A stretch of DNA of 64,000 nt, from NCBI GenBank assembly GCA_020137815.1, contig CM035359.1, positions 4,622,032-4,686,031 of the forward strand, read 5' to 3'. The DNA is from Hormiphora californensis (lineage: Eukaryota; Ctenophora; Tentaculata; Cydippida; Pleurobrachiidae). Positions 32,570 to 46,396 of this stretch are shown one piece after another. Under the pieces are notes generated by a model. The model was not told the DNA's origin and made no database searches. It saw only the letters and a list, made by a program, of their open reading frames with translations. The translations under genes were made by a program, and so were the position numbers. Each line of letters opens with the position of its first letter. The stretch's first letter is position 1.

Positions 32570-32825
32570 AATATCTAGGCTGCAGCTACCAAGCCCCCAA
32601 TTATTCCAATACCTAGGCTGCAGCTCCCAACTATCCCAATCTCAAGCCCCCAATTATTTCAATATCTAGGCTGCAGCTCCCAACTATCCCAAGCCCCCAA
32701 TTATTCCAATATCTAGGCTGTGCAGCTCCCAACTATCCCAATCTCAAGCCCCCAATTATTCCAATCTCTTATAGGCTGTAACTCCCGAAACTCCCAATTA
32801 TTCCCATATCTAGGCTGCAGCTGTC
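32570..32825. repeat. minisatellite with repeated ctgcagct junctions
   Basis: Diverged units of about 50 bp built from cccaactatcccaatctcaa, gcccccaattattccaatat and ctaggctgcagctcccaac. It ends at ctgcagctgtcag, 40 bp before the start codon of the scaffold gene; aggctgcag|ct would also work as a splice acceptor. Confidence 0.7.
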
Positions 32826-32863
32826 AGTGTCGATGTCACCGCGTTCCTGTTGTCACGGTAACC

Positions 32864-35800
32864 ATGGTATACAGCTCATCAGCAGCCCCGGAAACACCCG
32901 AACTACAGCACCACATCACACGAGAGAGAAAGGAGGTATATGCCATTCCCTTTTTCTTTAATACTAGCGCACCCATTGGGTGCGCCTCAAGTAAGGGCTT
33001 TTTGATAACCCACCCGGCTTCGCCGGGCGGTTCTATTCGTCCCTTTCAACTTCAACACACGTCACACCGGTTGCCATGGCAACTGAATTGATAACTATGG
33101 GGACTGGCGTGTCAAAATTCATTCGAAATATTAACAACTTCCACTGGAAGATCCAAAACTGTGAGCAACAGCTTTACAGCTTTGGGCACACACAGAGTGT
33201 TTTATGAAGGAGCAGTCTGTCGCTTAGATACCGCCTAACGAACGACCACTTCGACGTTCATCTCCAAATTATAATAGAGACTAGCGCACCCATTGGGTGC
33301 GCCTCAAGTAAGGGTTTTTTGATGAGGATAACTATGGTAACTATGGGGACTGGCCTATTAAAAGTCATTCGAAAATATCAAAAAAATTCCACTGGAAGTT
33401 CCAAAAGTGTGAGCAACAGCTTTACAGCTTTCGTCATATGAAATGTTTTATGAAGGAGCACTGTCGCTTAGATACCGCCTAACGAACGACCATCACGACG
33501 TTCATCTCCAACTTATAATAGAGATTTTAATATTTTGATATTTTTTATTTCTAATTCATTTCCAATAGCGGACCTATTCTTCATAATTTTCTATGGCAGT
33601 ATCCAGGAACCGACCGGATTAAGTAAAAAACCAATCAGAACTCGTTATTCAGGTCATGTGACTGGTTATCAGCCAATCAGGGACCAGTATTTCCTGATTC
33701 GGTCGGTTCCTGGCAGTATCTCTTTCTCTTCAGGTGATAGAGACAGAGTTGGAGTCTGTAGTTGTTATTCTTGGTGAGGATAGCAAGTGTCTCATTCCCC
33801 TGGTATCTAACTTTGATCCACTCCTTCGAGACTTTGACAAGGTATAATTGCATATCCCCCCTCCCATCTCTCATTCCCCTGGTATCTAACTTTGATCCAC
33901 TCCTTCGAGACTTTGACAAGGTATAATTGCATATCCCCCCTCCCATCTCTCATTCCCCTGGTATCTAACTTTGATCCACTCCTTCGAGACTTTGACAAGG
34001 TATAATTGCATATCTCCCTCCCATCTCTCATTCCCCTGGTATCTAACTTTGATCCACTCCTTCGAGACTTTGACAAGGTATAATTGCATATCTCCCTCCC
34101 ATATCTCATTGTGTAGTCTTTATCCCTCATTTATCTAGCCCTCGTTTGCAGCCCTCCCTAACCACTTACGCATAATATAACGTTTACCCCAGAGTATCAT
34201 GCGTGGCCAACGCCCCTTTTTTCTCTTTCTTTCAATAAAAGTATTCAACATCTTCAACATATATATCTCTAAAAGTATCACTCTTTTGTCTAGAGACGTA
34301 AAGCTTTGACTTTTTTCTTTCAATACTAGAGACTGAACTTTTCGCTCTCGGATCTCTCTCCAGCTGTTCTAACATTGCCCCTCCAGGTTCTAACATTGTC
34401 TCTCCAGGTTCTAACATTGTTTCTTCAGGTTCTAACATTGTTTCTTCAGGTTCTAACATTGTCCCTTCAGGTTCTAACATTGTCCCTCCAGGTTCTAACA
34501 TTGTACCTCCAGGTTCTAACATTGTCCCTCCAGGTTCTAACATTGTCCCTCCAGGTTCTAACATTGTCCCTCCAGGTTCTAACATTGTTTCTTCAGGTTC
34601 TAACATTGTTTCTCCAGGTTCTAACATTGTTTCTTCAGGTTCTGACAGAGTTGTCCCAAGCGGAGGTATGCTGCAGGGAGTTCCAAGAGCAATGGCAGCA
34701 AGAGGAGGTATATGTTAAAACTCTAAAACAACAGAAGAAGAGCCTTGAACTGGTGAGAGAATTTAGTTTTTTTTTATCCGCAAGGTGAGCTTGGGATGAG
34801 CTTGGGGTGATTGGTGAGAAGGGGTAGTAAATTAGACTAGGTAACTAACAGTATCATACTGAGTGTTGGTTTGTCTGTTTGAATCAGCTAGTTCGTTAGA
34901 CTAATTCTAAGCACGCTTCCCCGGTACCGCATTAAAAAAGTGTTTGATAGTCAGCACAATCGAACAATTCATGAAGTGTAGTTCTATAATACTACATGAA
35001 GTAATGTCCCCCTCAAGCAGACGATTCAGAACAGAGCTACCCTTACACTTAGAATTAAACATCGTACTCTCAAGAGCTCTATCAAACTCTTCTCTATTCG
35101 TAATACCATGAAAATTATTCATCCTAAAACACCTGGCTCACACTCCTGGAGAGAGATAAATCCCAACTCAAACACTCACAGTACGTTCTTAATAAGCCCA
35201 CAGAGATTTACGTAACTATAAAGATATCGAAGATTGGAAAATAACCTCTGACACGGATCAATCGATTATAAGTGGAACACTCAAATTAATTTGTTTAAAG
35301 TAGTGTTGAAAAGTTTGAAACTACATGAAGTGTAGTATAAGTAGTTCTATAGAACTTAAAACGCTCAGGCATCACCAGATATTAGTGAAGATTTAACCTC
35401 CATTTCCCCCTTCTCAGAGAATTGTAGAGATAGAGACGTTGCACCAGGCAGAGCTGAGAAGATGGACAGAGGAGAAAAAGACGATGGAAAGACGAATTGA
35501 AGACTTCGAATGGAAACTAGGTAAACAGTTTCTTCTGTGCACAGACAGTCTTTGAGCCCACGATGTCCCCCTTCTCGTATACTGGTGTAACCCCCCTTTT
35601 TTGTTGGGGATTTGAATATACCCTTCACCAGGAACCGACCGAATTAGGAAATACTGGTCCCTGATTGGCTAATAATCCAGTCACGTGACCTAAATAACGG
35701 ATTCTGATTGGTTGCTTACTTGTTTCGGTCGGTTAAGTTCTTACCCTTCACGATGTAACAGTTCATCACGTGTGAATATATCCCTCACCTTAACAGAGCA

Positions 35801-38800
35801 GAGAGATCTAGATATGCAGAGGTTAACCAAGGTTAACACCGATCTACAGCGACAACTGTCTACCTCCAGTGAGCAGATGCAGAACATCAAGAAAGCAAGG
35901 AATGCCACTAAGAAGTTTAGTACTGCCGTCCGAATGGTGAGGGAGTTATAACAGGGTTTGATACCTTTGGTAGTCGAGTGATCGATTTAGGGAGCTATAT
36001 CAATGAACCAAATTTTGTTATTTCTTGATTTTGGGAAGATATATTCATGTTTATTTCAACAATTTTACAACAATCTGTTTCAGATCCGTCAGCAGAAGGA
36101 TAGTGAGGTGACCCAGAAGATTATAAAGAAGCTAGAGGAGGATAGTGAGCAGTATTGTGACCGATTTAACCTCCTAGACAATGAGGTAACGACTAATGTA
36201 CAGACCCCGATTTAGTGGCACCCCGATTTAGTGGCACCCCGATTTAGTGGCACCCCGATTTAGTGGCACCCCGATTTAGTGGCCCCCGATTTAGTGGCAC
36301 CCCGATTTAGTGGCACCCCGATTTAGTGGCAGGATTTTTTTCCGCCGATACACGAAAATTAACATTATTTGAACCCGATTTAGTGGCACCCCGATTTAGT
36401 GGCAGGATTTTTTCCCCCGAGGATGCCACTAAATCGGGGTCTGACTGTGTTTGTAACGCACTTAGTAATTTGACTCAAACTGTGAAGCACGCGGGACATT
36501 ATGACAGTAGCCTAAAGGTTTTACCCTCGTGACACCACATGGGCCCGGGCATCCAAACTTATTTATTTAATTGGTTTTTGGACTAAATTCACTTCTGATC
36601 ATTAGGAAAATACGTGTGAAATTGAAATATTCTCTTCCAGAATTCAGCGCTGGCAAGGCAGCTGGAGGAGGCCCATGATATGCTAGATGAGATGAGGAAG
36701 AGAGACGATCTGATGAGTGGGGAGAGAAGGGAGTGGAAGGTTGAGAAAGAGGATTTATTGGAGGAGAGTGCCCACCTTACTGGACAGGTATTGACATGCT
36801 GTGCACCTTGTTGCCTAAAATGGTATTTCTTTCCTGCACGTCCGTTAGAACATGTTTAAATGTTCTAACCCTCCTCCGGGGCGCGCGAAACACAGTCTAG
36901 CTAGGCAAGTTAGAACATGATAACAATTTCATTTTCAATAACGAATTCCAGATAAAAGATCTAGAGACAGAACTTCGTAAGCACAGGACAGCTTCCAAGA
37001 ACTTACAATCACTGATAAAGAAGGCTGAACAGGACGCTATTACTGCGGAGAAACAGGCAAAGAAAATGGCAGATGAGAATCAGGTATATGTACATTTAAC
37101 TCCCTAAATTATTTGGGCCTAATTTATATGATTTCTCTTCTTCCCGCTATGCCTATTTAATAGCAGATAGCTCTCTGGACCCACTTTCTGAAAATAGCTT
37201 CCATTTGGTAGTCAATTTGAGATCAATATAACCCTATAACCCTACCTAATCTCCCTAATACCCCACTGATTCTCACACCACCTCTATCAGCTGCTAGAGT
37301 CGAGAATGGTGCGGATGAGAAATATCTTGGTTGCTGAGGGTGTGAACCTGGAAACATACCCTGAATTGGATCTAAACACTCCTGTGCCAAACAACAACCA
37401 ACAACTGGTAGGTAGTCTTTCTGGTTAGCCAAATTTAAATTGTAAAAAACATAGCTTTCTGATGAAACTGACACCCAACCACGTGGAACATCATCGGAAA
37501 CAGGGGTTCATGCCCATGGCAACCGCTCTTATCAAGTCACATCAACAACACCGGACCTCAATTACAATATTGGTCGGAGCTACCACAAAGTTGGTCATCA
37601 CAAAACAATCTAATCATTATACCTTCTCCTATAATCTCTTCAGAGCCCTATAAGGAAGGCATCAGATTCTGTGTTCTCTGGTTCCCTGGCCTTCTCGACC
37701 CCTCTAAAACATGATAATATGATCTTGAAACACGAGGTTTCACTTCAAGATGAACTCGATTTTGTTGGTATGTTTAGACCTCTAGATATGTAGATCATAA
37801 TAATATGTCCGATCAGAGGTGAAACTCAGGGGGAATAAGTTTATCTTGGTCATGGCTGTTTATGGCAGAAGTGTTATGTTTGTTTGTGTTCATGTTTGTT
37901 TGTTTGTTCATGTTGTTTGTTTGTTTGTTTGTTTGTTTGTTTGTTCATGTTGTTTGTATTCATGTTTGTTTGTTTGAGTTTTACTAATATTTTGTACCCT
38001 TTTCCAGGTTCTGTGGATAACAGTGGACGGTTTAGAAGCATATCTAGTGAGGGTGAACAGATTGAACTCAAGGTAAAATATAGATGAAATCTTTATTATT
38101 GTGATATTGTGTCCCGATTCCCTTTCTCCATGGTATGATTTCCCAACACTGCCTCTCCTATTCCCTCTCATCTCTCTCCCTCTCATCTCTTTCCCTCTTT
38201 ATCCCTCTTTCCTCCACTCTCCATCCCCACTATCTCCTACTATCTCTCCTACTCTCTCCCCTCCCCTCTCTCCCCCACTCTCCATCCCCTTCTCTCCCCC
38301 ACTCTCTCCTATTATCTCCTACTCTCTCCCCTTCTCTCCATCCTCACACTCTCCCCTTCTCTCCAGTACGCCCAGCTGGAGCAAGATATGATCCGTTGTG
38401 AGACTGAGAAAAGTGCCCTCCTCGTCTCTCTCTACCTCTCCCTCTTTATCCCTCCTCACACTCTCCCCTCTCCTTCTCTCCAGTACGCCCAGCTGGAGCA
38501 AGAGATGATCCGTTGTGAGACTGAGAAAAGTGCCCTTCTCGTCGATGTCCGACGAGCTGAGAAGAACGGGGCAACTAAAGACAAGGAAATTGTTATTCTC
38601 AAGGATGAGGTGAAGTCTCTGAATCTGAAGATTTCCCAGCTTCGTGCTGAGGTGAGTTGTTTCGAATCCTAACAGATCCTTTGATTAAAAGGAATCTCCG
38701 ACAGAAAAAAAACCTTATTTTTTAAGAAATTTTCTACTGTGTCCCGAATGGAAAATTGTTTTGCGATCGATTCGGGAACACTGTTTTGTTTCCAAGAATT

Positions 38801-41800
38801 CTGGAGTTAGCCAGAAACACATAGCTTTAGAGGATGAGGGATCATGTTACTTCAATAGTTCTAGCAATTGCAGCTATTCAGGCTGTCTCTTCTCACTTTA
38901 CCACATCGTCTCAGTCAGCCGTCGTTGATTCACTTTTGCTATTCATAATTTCTGTTTTCATGAGTTGTTACAGTTCCACACCAGGTGTCAACTCCAGTAC
39001 AGGTGTCATCTCCATTTTCAGCTTTCGCATTCGTACCATCCTCTCGTGTTGGAAGGGCCAAATTCACGGCGAGAGTCATTCATTGATTAATTCGATGCTG
39101 TATTCTTTCTTTTTGGTTTAGGCTTCAGTCAAAAATCGGTTCGCCCGCCTTTAGAGAAATTGGTAGTTTTTGTTTGTACTTTTTCTTACCTCATTTTCCG
39201 TGAATTTCTTTTTGTTTTTGTATTCCGGGTATGAAAGTGTGACAAAAGTGAATTCAAAACAATCATTTTTGTACGCATGACCTATTACTATTTCAAATCA
39301 CACCTAGTTTAACCCCTGAATCCCTGCAGTTGGACGACGAAGAAAAAAGGGGTAAGGAGAGCGAAAAAAGTAAATTGCATCCCAAATCGCCGAGATACGG
39401 GCAAGAGGGCCGGGGGGAGGAAAAAACAGAAGTCTCCCTGATTTGAACACTGAAAAAATTTTAGAATCTGTTTGAAGAGAACATGCAACTTATGAAAGAG
39501 AAGTAAGTGCTTGGGGAATTTGAGAAGTATTGGGATTATGTGAAACTGGCATAAGCCCCCATCCTCCTAACTGCACCATTCCCTCCCCTCTCCAGACAGT
39601 CAGTATTTGAGAAATACACCAAGCTGGAAGCCACCTCCCTACAAGTGGAGAGAACATTAAAACAGGACAAACTGGAAGCTGAACGAAAACTTTCCCGGCT
39701 CGAGGTAATGAAATCCTTTCTCTCTCTCTCTCCAGCATCCACGTGATTCTCACAGTTTCCAAATCGATATCCCCAAAATATTTCACCCTAAATGTCACCC
39801 TAACCTCACCCAAACCTCACCTCAAACCTCACCTCAAACCTCTACTTAGGAGGACTACTCAAACCTAATGAGATCCGAGGAAAAGTTAGCAACTGAGCTG
39901 AGAGATGTCAAGGGACGACTGGAGAAGCTGAAGATCCTTTACAGTCTATTGCAAAGCGAGGACAATGAGGTATGAGTGGTTAATGAGATTGAGGTGCGAG
40001 GTAGTATAGGACTCAGTTAGGTGTGAGATAGAATAAGTCTATTCAGGACCTAGCCTTGATAAATTTGTCTCAGACTAACCTGTCTAAACCACTTGTGTTT
40101 TTTCACATGAATATTTCAATCAATAAACTTCAATATCCCTTTACCTAGTGTGAAGACCCGGAGGAGCTGGTAGCCCGTTTGAAGTACAAGCGAGGTGAGG
40201 TGGAGGCACTACTTCGGGACAGGACAGATATGAGGACCCAGATAGTATCTCTGCAGAAGATGCTCAACTTGAGGGGGAGTGAGGATCAGGAGGGGGATAG
40301 TAACCGAGATGTCAATAGCGGAGGTGAGATCCACTAGGTGGTAACTAGGTGGTAACTAGGTGGTAACTAAGTGGTAACTAGGTGGTAACTAAGGGGGAGT
40401 GAGGATCAGGAAGGGGATAGTAACCGAGATGTCAATAGTGGAGGTGAGATATCTGGCTGGGATTCTGGGAAGTTTTGGAGATGGGAAGTTTTGGAGATCA
40501 TGGGGAGTTTTGGAGATGGAAATGGGGAGGTACTTCCTTTTTACCTGTAGTATCTATTTTAACCATAAACTTACATTTCAGGAATTGTTCAGAGAGTTTT
40601 GTCGGCAATAAGGAACAGACGAAGGAGTAGTGGTAACAAGACTATTAGCGCCATTGGGAGTATCGCCAGAACATCTTCTGGATCAATCGGTCAGGACTTG
40701 GGGTGAGTTAACCATATAATGGAGTGCTTGGGGTGATTTTGTTTATTATGTTCGAACCATTTACCATTTACCATGTTCATAATATTTGGGCGTGGTTTTT
40801 TTTGACGGGCCGGGATCGTTTTCATGGGAGCTTCTATATCGGGGAGTTTAAAGAACGATCTCTTCACATGTAGGTACTCAGTGGTAGACCGAAAAAAGAG
40901 ATCTCGACCTACCGTTCCCCAACTTGATAGACTCAAATCTGATCCTAACATACGGAAAATAGAGGACCTGAAGGAGCTGAGTAGCGTTCCACGTCGAGTT
41001 GCAAACGGTAAGGACACTACGAAACAGAAACAAACCTTTGGAGTTCAGCTGTGTTAATATCACGCTTGTTATTACAGGTTGGACATATTCCCCCGCTGGT
41101 CTGTTCTCCATGGGTCTGCCATCATGTGTACCAACGTATAGCAAGTTGTTGGTAATGGACGACAGGCCCCAGAAGGTTATCTGTACCTGTTTTGTTCCCA
41201 GCTGGCCATTTCCTAGGATGGGAGGTGTCAGGATACAACTCAAAAGGTAAACAGGAGTTCAACTGTAATCAGGAACCGACCGAACCAAGTAAACAACCAA
41301 TCAGAACTCGTTATTTAGGTCACGTGACTGGTTATCAGCCAATCAGGGACCAGTATTTCCTGATTCGGTCGGTTCCTGACTGTAATCTATCATATTGTGT
41401 GTACTATGAATAGAGACAAGAAGTGAATAGTGAACGGTGCGAAAATATTCTAAAAACACTTATCCCACTCTCTAGGACCAGCTCAGGATCTCCAGAGTCT
41501 ATCAGAAGTAACAGGGGCTCCCTAACTCGAGACTCATCTGGGAAATCCAAAGATTCAAGCTCTCGGTAAGCTCTATTTTTATTTTTCACTTTTCATTTCC
41601 GGACTATTTGACTATCTCAATCGTCCTTTTTTTCTCTCCGTAGAGAGAGAAAGGCACTCGGAGACGAAACAGCGGACCAATTAACGCAATTAACCCCTCC
41701 CCTAACCCTCCCCTAACCCCACCCTTGCAGTGGTCCAATTAACGCAAGTTAACCCCCCTCCCCTAACCCCTCCCCTCAGCGGTCCAATTAACGCAAGTTA

Positions 41801-44800
41801 ACCCGGCTCCCCTAATCCCTCCCCTCAGCGGTCCAATTAACGCAAGTTAACCCCCCCTCCCCTAACCCCTCCCCTCAGCGGTCCAATTAACGCAAGTTAA
41901 CCCGGCTCCCCTAATCCCCTCCCCTCAGCGGTCCAATTAACGCAATTAACCCCTCCCCTAACCCCACTCCCCTAACCCCTCCCCTCAGCGGCTCGATCCG
42001 GTCCCTTGAGAGTAAGGACTCGATCCGATCAACACGATCCCTCGAGGGCACAACTAACTTCCCACTACTAGAGGAGGCCCTATCCAGTACTGAGCATGTT
42101 GCCATGGGAGCATTGTGTCTCAGTTCCTTTAAACCGCTTACCGCCCTGGCTGTTGGACCTAAACTTGCCAGTAAGTGGGATTAGCTAATTAATTAGTTAA
42201 TTAAAGAGAATATATTATGTTGTATCTACTCGAGTTGTTCTATTCTGTTCCTCTCATCTCTCCCTTTTCCAAATCACATTCACCTTCTCCCTTGCAATCC
42301 CATCCATTATTTGACCCTCTCTCACGACGACCTCTCTCACCTCAACCCCATTAGTCGACACTCACTCCTTTCCTAACGACCCCATTACATCAGGTGAGAT
42401 CAGTACCCAGGTTGAGGACAGGTTCAGTGCTGCCCTGTTCTCCCAGGACTTGGTTAGAAATGCTACGGCTGCTACTCGGGCCGCGGGTCCTACCTGTTCA
42501 ACCACCAATCAGACACGAGGTATTAACTGGACAGATTAAATGTTAATTTGTACAAATTAACATGAAATTTAATTCCAAGTTAAGTTCAGGTTAGCTCCAT
42601 CATCTGCTGTACAATCCAACTACTGCACCACATAGGAGAGTGTTCTCCGTAAAACCCAACTATTACCCCCCACCCTCCACCACCCTCTTCCCCTCAGGAG
42701 AGTGTTCCCCGTAAAACCCAACTATTACCCCCCACCCTCCACCACCCTCTTCACCTCAGGAGAGTGTTCCCCGTAAAACCCAACTATTACCCCCCACCCT
42801 CCACCACCCTCTTCACCTCAGGAGAGTGTTCCCCGTAAAACCCAACTATTACCCCCCACCCTCCACCACCCTCTTCCCCTCAGGAGAGTGTTCCCCTTAA
42901 AACCCAACTACCCCACTCCACCACCCTCTTCCCCTCAGGAGAGTGTTCCCCGTAAAATCCAACTACCCCACTCCACCACCCTCTTCCCCTCAGGAGAGTG
43001 TTCCCCGTAAAACCCAACTATCCCCACTCCACCACCCTCTTCCCCTCAGGAGAGTGTTCCCCGTAAAATCCAACTATTACCCCCTCTCCACCACCCTCTT
43101 CCCCTCAGGAGAGTGTTCCCCGTAAAATCCAACTATTACCCCCACTCCACCACCTTCTTCCCCTCAGGAGAGTGTTCCCCGTAAAACCCAACTATTACCC
43201 CCACCACCCTCCACCACATAGGAGAGTGTTCCCCGTAAAATCCAACTATTACCCCCACCCTCCCCCTCTTCCCCTCAGGACAGTGTTCCCCGTAAAACCC
43301 AACTACCCCCACTCCACCACCCTCTTCCCATCAGGAGAGTGTTCCCCGTAAAACCCAACTACCCCACTCCACCACCCTCCCTCCACCACCCTCCCTCCAC
43401 CCCACCCTCCACCACCCTCCACCACCACCCTCCACCGCCCTCCACAGTCCACCACCCTCCCTCCACCCCACCCTCCACACCACCCTCCACCACCCTCCAC
43501 CACCCTCCACCACATAGGAGAGTGTTCCCCGTAAAATCCAACTATTACCCCCACCCTCCCCCTCTTCCCCTCAGGACAGTGTTCCCCGTAAAACCCAACT
43601 ACCCCCACTCCACCACCCTCTTCCCATCAGGAGAGTGTTCCCCGTAAAACCCAACTACCCCACTCCACCACCCTCCCTCCACCACCCTCCCTCCACCCCA
43701 CCCTCCACCCCACCCTCCACCACCCTCCACCACCACCCTCCACCACCACCCTCCACCCCACCCTCCACCCCACCCTCCACCACCCTCCACCACCACCCTC
43801 CACCACCCTCCACCACCCTCCACCACCACCCTCCACCACCCTCCCTCCACCCCACCCTCCACCACCCTCCACCACCACCCTCCACCACCCTCCACCACCC
43901 TCCACCACCACCCTCCACCACCCTCCCTCCACCCCACCCTCCACCCCACCCTCCACACCACCCTCCACCACCCTCCCTCCACCCCACCCTCCACATCACC
44001 CTCCACCACCCTCCACCACCACCCTCCACCACCCTCCACCACCCTCCCTCCACCCCACCCTCCACACCACCCTCCACCACCCTCTCAGGAGAGTGTTCCC
44101 CCGAGATGGCGTTTGTCGAGGAAGAGCGCCCTGAGGGATCCAGTTCTCCTACCACCAGGGGAGAAGGGGAGACACCTGCAGCAGGGGATCAAGAGGGAGA
44201 AGAAGAGGAGGAGGGAGACGAAGGGGAAGACCCTGCTGATATAAGGAGAGAGTTGTTTAAACAGACAAAGGAAGCTTTCCTGAGGAGACCAGTATCTTCC
44301 TTCAGACATAAAGTCTCACAAACTTCAAGAAGGTATTGTTTAATGTTAAAATCAATCTTGAAAGTTGAAAATTGTAGCAGTTCCCCAGGTTTGTCCCCCA
44401 GATTTTCGTCTCATCTCTAACTACAATTCCTAAACTAACGGCCTCTTCTAACCCCCACTACCCCCTATCCCCAGTCTGTACCCATATCTGTGGGCGGTGG
44501 CCCACGCTCTGGACGACAACCTGTCCTTCCTACACGTCGTCAACCTGAACTTCCCAACACGGGTCGACCGGACTCAGTTCCTGTGCGAGGGTAAAGTGTT
44601 GACAATGTGTGTTGTGAAGAACTCTGCTACTGATGATACTGAACAGGTAACTATAGCAACAAAATAATTCATCCACCTAGTTACCTCTTAGTTACCCCCT
44701 AGCTACCACCTAGCTACCACCTAGTTACCACATCGTTACCACCTAGTTAGCTCTTAGTAACCACCTAGTTACCTTCTAGTTACCACCTAGTTACCACCTA

Positions 44801-46341
44801 GTTAGCTCTTAGTAACCACCTAGTTACCACCTAGTTACCTCTTAGTTATCATGACCCACATATATCAGGTAACAGCTAAGCGTGTACTGTTTGGTGGTCA
44901 GCGTCCTGACTGTACCTACAGTTGTTGGATGGGAACCACCTAGTTACCACCTAGTTACCACCTAGTTACCACCTAGTTACCACCTAGTTACCACCTAGTT
45001 AACACCTAGTTACCACCTAGTTAACACCTAGTTACCACCTAGTTACCACCTAGTTACCACCTAGTTACCTCTTAGTTACCACCTAGTTACCTCCTAGTTA
45101 TCATGACCCACATATATCAGGTAACAGCTAAGCGTGTTCTGTTTGGTGGTCAGCGTCCTGACTGTACCTATAGTTGTTGGATGGGCACCTAGTTACCACC
45201 TAGTTACCACCTAGTTACCTCCTAGTTACCACCTAGTTACCTCTTAGTTACCACCTAGTTACCTCCTAGTTATCATGACCCACATATATCAGGTAACAGC
45301 TAAGCGTGTTCTGTTTGGTGGTCAGCGTCCTGACTGTACCTACAGTTGTTGGATGGGCACCAGTGAGGGAAGGATCTTTGTTATCGAACTAACGGAACCA
45401 TTCTCTCAAGTCTTCTCAAAACAATTCACTGATAGGTCGGTGTGAGATTAATGTAGATCAGTATCTAGAAACTAATAGGGGAGCTTTATTACCCTATGTG
45501 TCAGTATTATTACATATACTTACTACTGTTATTACATCTAGAGTAGCAAGTTGAATATACCTCACTGCAGACATGTTGTTTAGTAACAATATATATCCGG
45601 GTTCAAAATCTTGTTGAGTACCCCTTATCTCAACCCATCACATCTTTGTTCAGCGTGCTACAGATCGAGTACAGAGAACCTCGTGTTCTTGTGTCTCTCC
45701 GTAATGGGGCTCTGGTGGTGTTTAACAGGGACAGAGAGGGGAGGTGGGATGTTGAGAACTACCAGATTATTGTCATAGACACCACAGGTTAGTGCGGGAC
45801 GGGAAATGAACACAAGAAAATAGTGGTTTTTTGGGGGGGGGAGGAGAAATGTTTAGGGGGGACATGATGTGGGGGGGGACAAACATGAGACAAACTAAAA
45901 CATTTTCATAATATTATAGCTCCAAACTAACGGTATTATATCCTGCAGGACGGAAGGTGAGGCGTATTGCAGAGGTAGAGGGGAAGGCATGGTGCGGTAG
46001 TGGGCCCACCATCTCTGTCTGTGATGTCAACTCATATCGTGTACTGGAACGGGTATGTTTACTTACTCATTTTATGTTCTAACCCTCCTTTACAGTTTAC
46101 TGTAAAAAATGCCCGTACATTGCCTTGTTCGACCCTCTTTCCGTGTGCTCCGCATGTAAACTTTACATGCGGAGCGCACAGAAAGAGGGTCGAACAAGGC
46201 AATGTACGGGCACCTCCAAGCTGTCAGAGCTCTTTTCTGACTTCTATGTCTTGTTGTGTATCATTCATACTGAGCTATTATTATTATTATATGGAAGATA
46301 CTGAGCCGGTCCGAACTAAAACAAGAAACACCCCAGCTCCC

Positions 46342-46396
<55 letters not shown>

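Noticed and set aside
34907-35122. Minus-strand 71-codon frame in an intron of the scaffold gene
   Set aside because: No recognisable domain and no supporting context.
39330-39351. Micro-exon of the scaffold gene
   Set aside because: Splice signals fit, but 22 bp would shift the next exon into a stop; without it all 33 exons sum to 1,500 codons.
43303-44155. Gly/Trp/Val-rich and Pro/His-rich frames of 100-260 codons
   Set aside because: Translations of the (CCACCCTCCA)n array; only the exon from 44089 is supported by splice phases.
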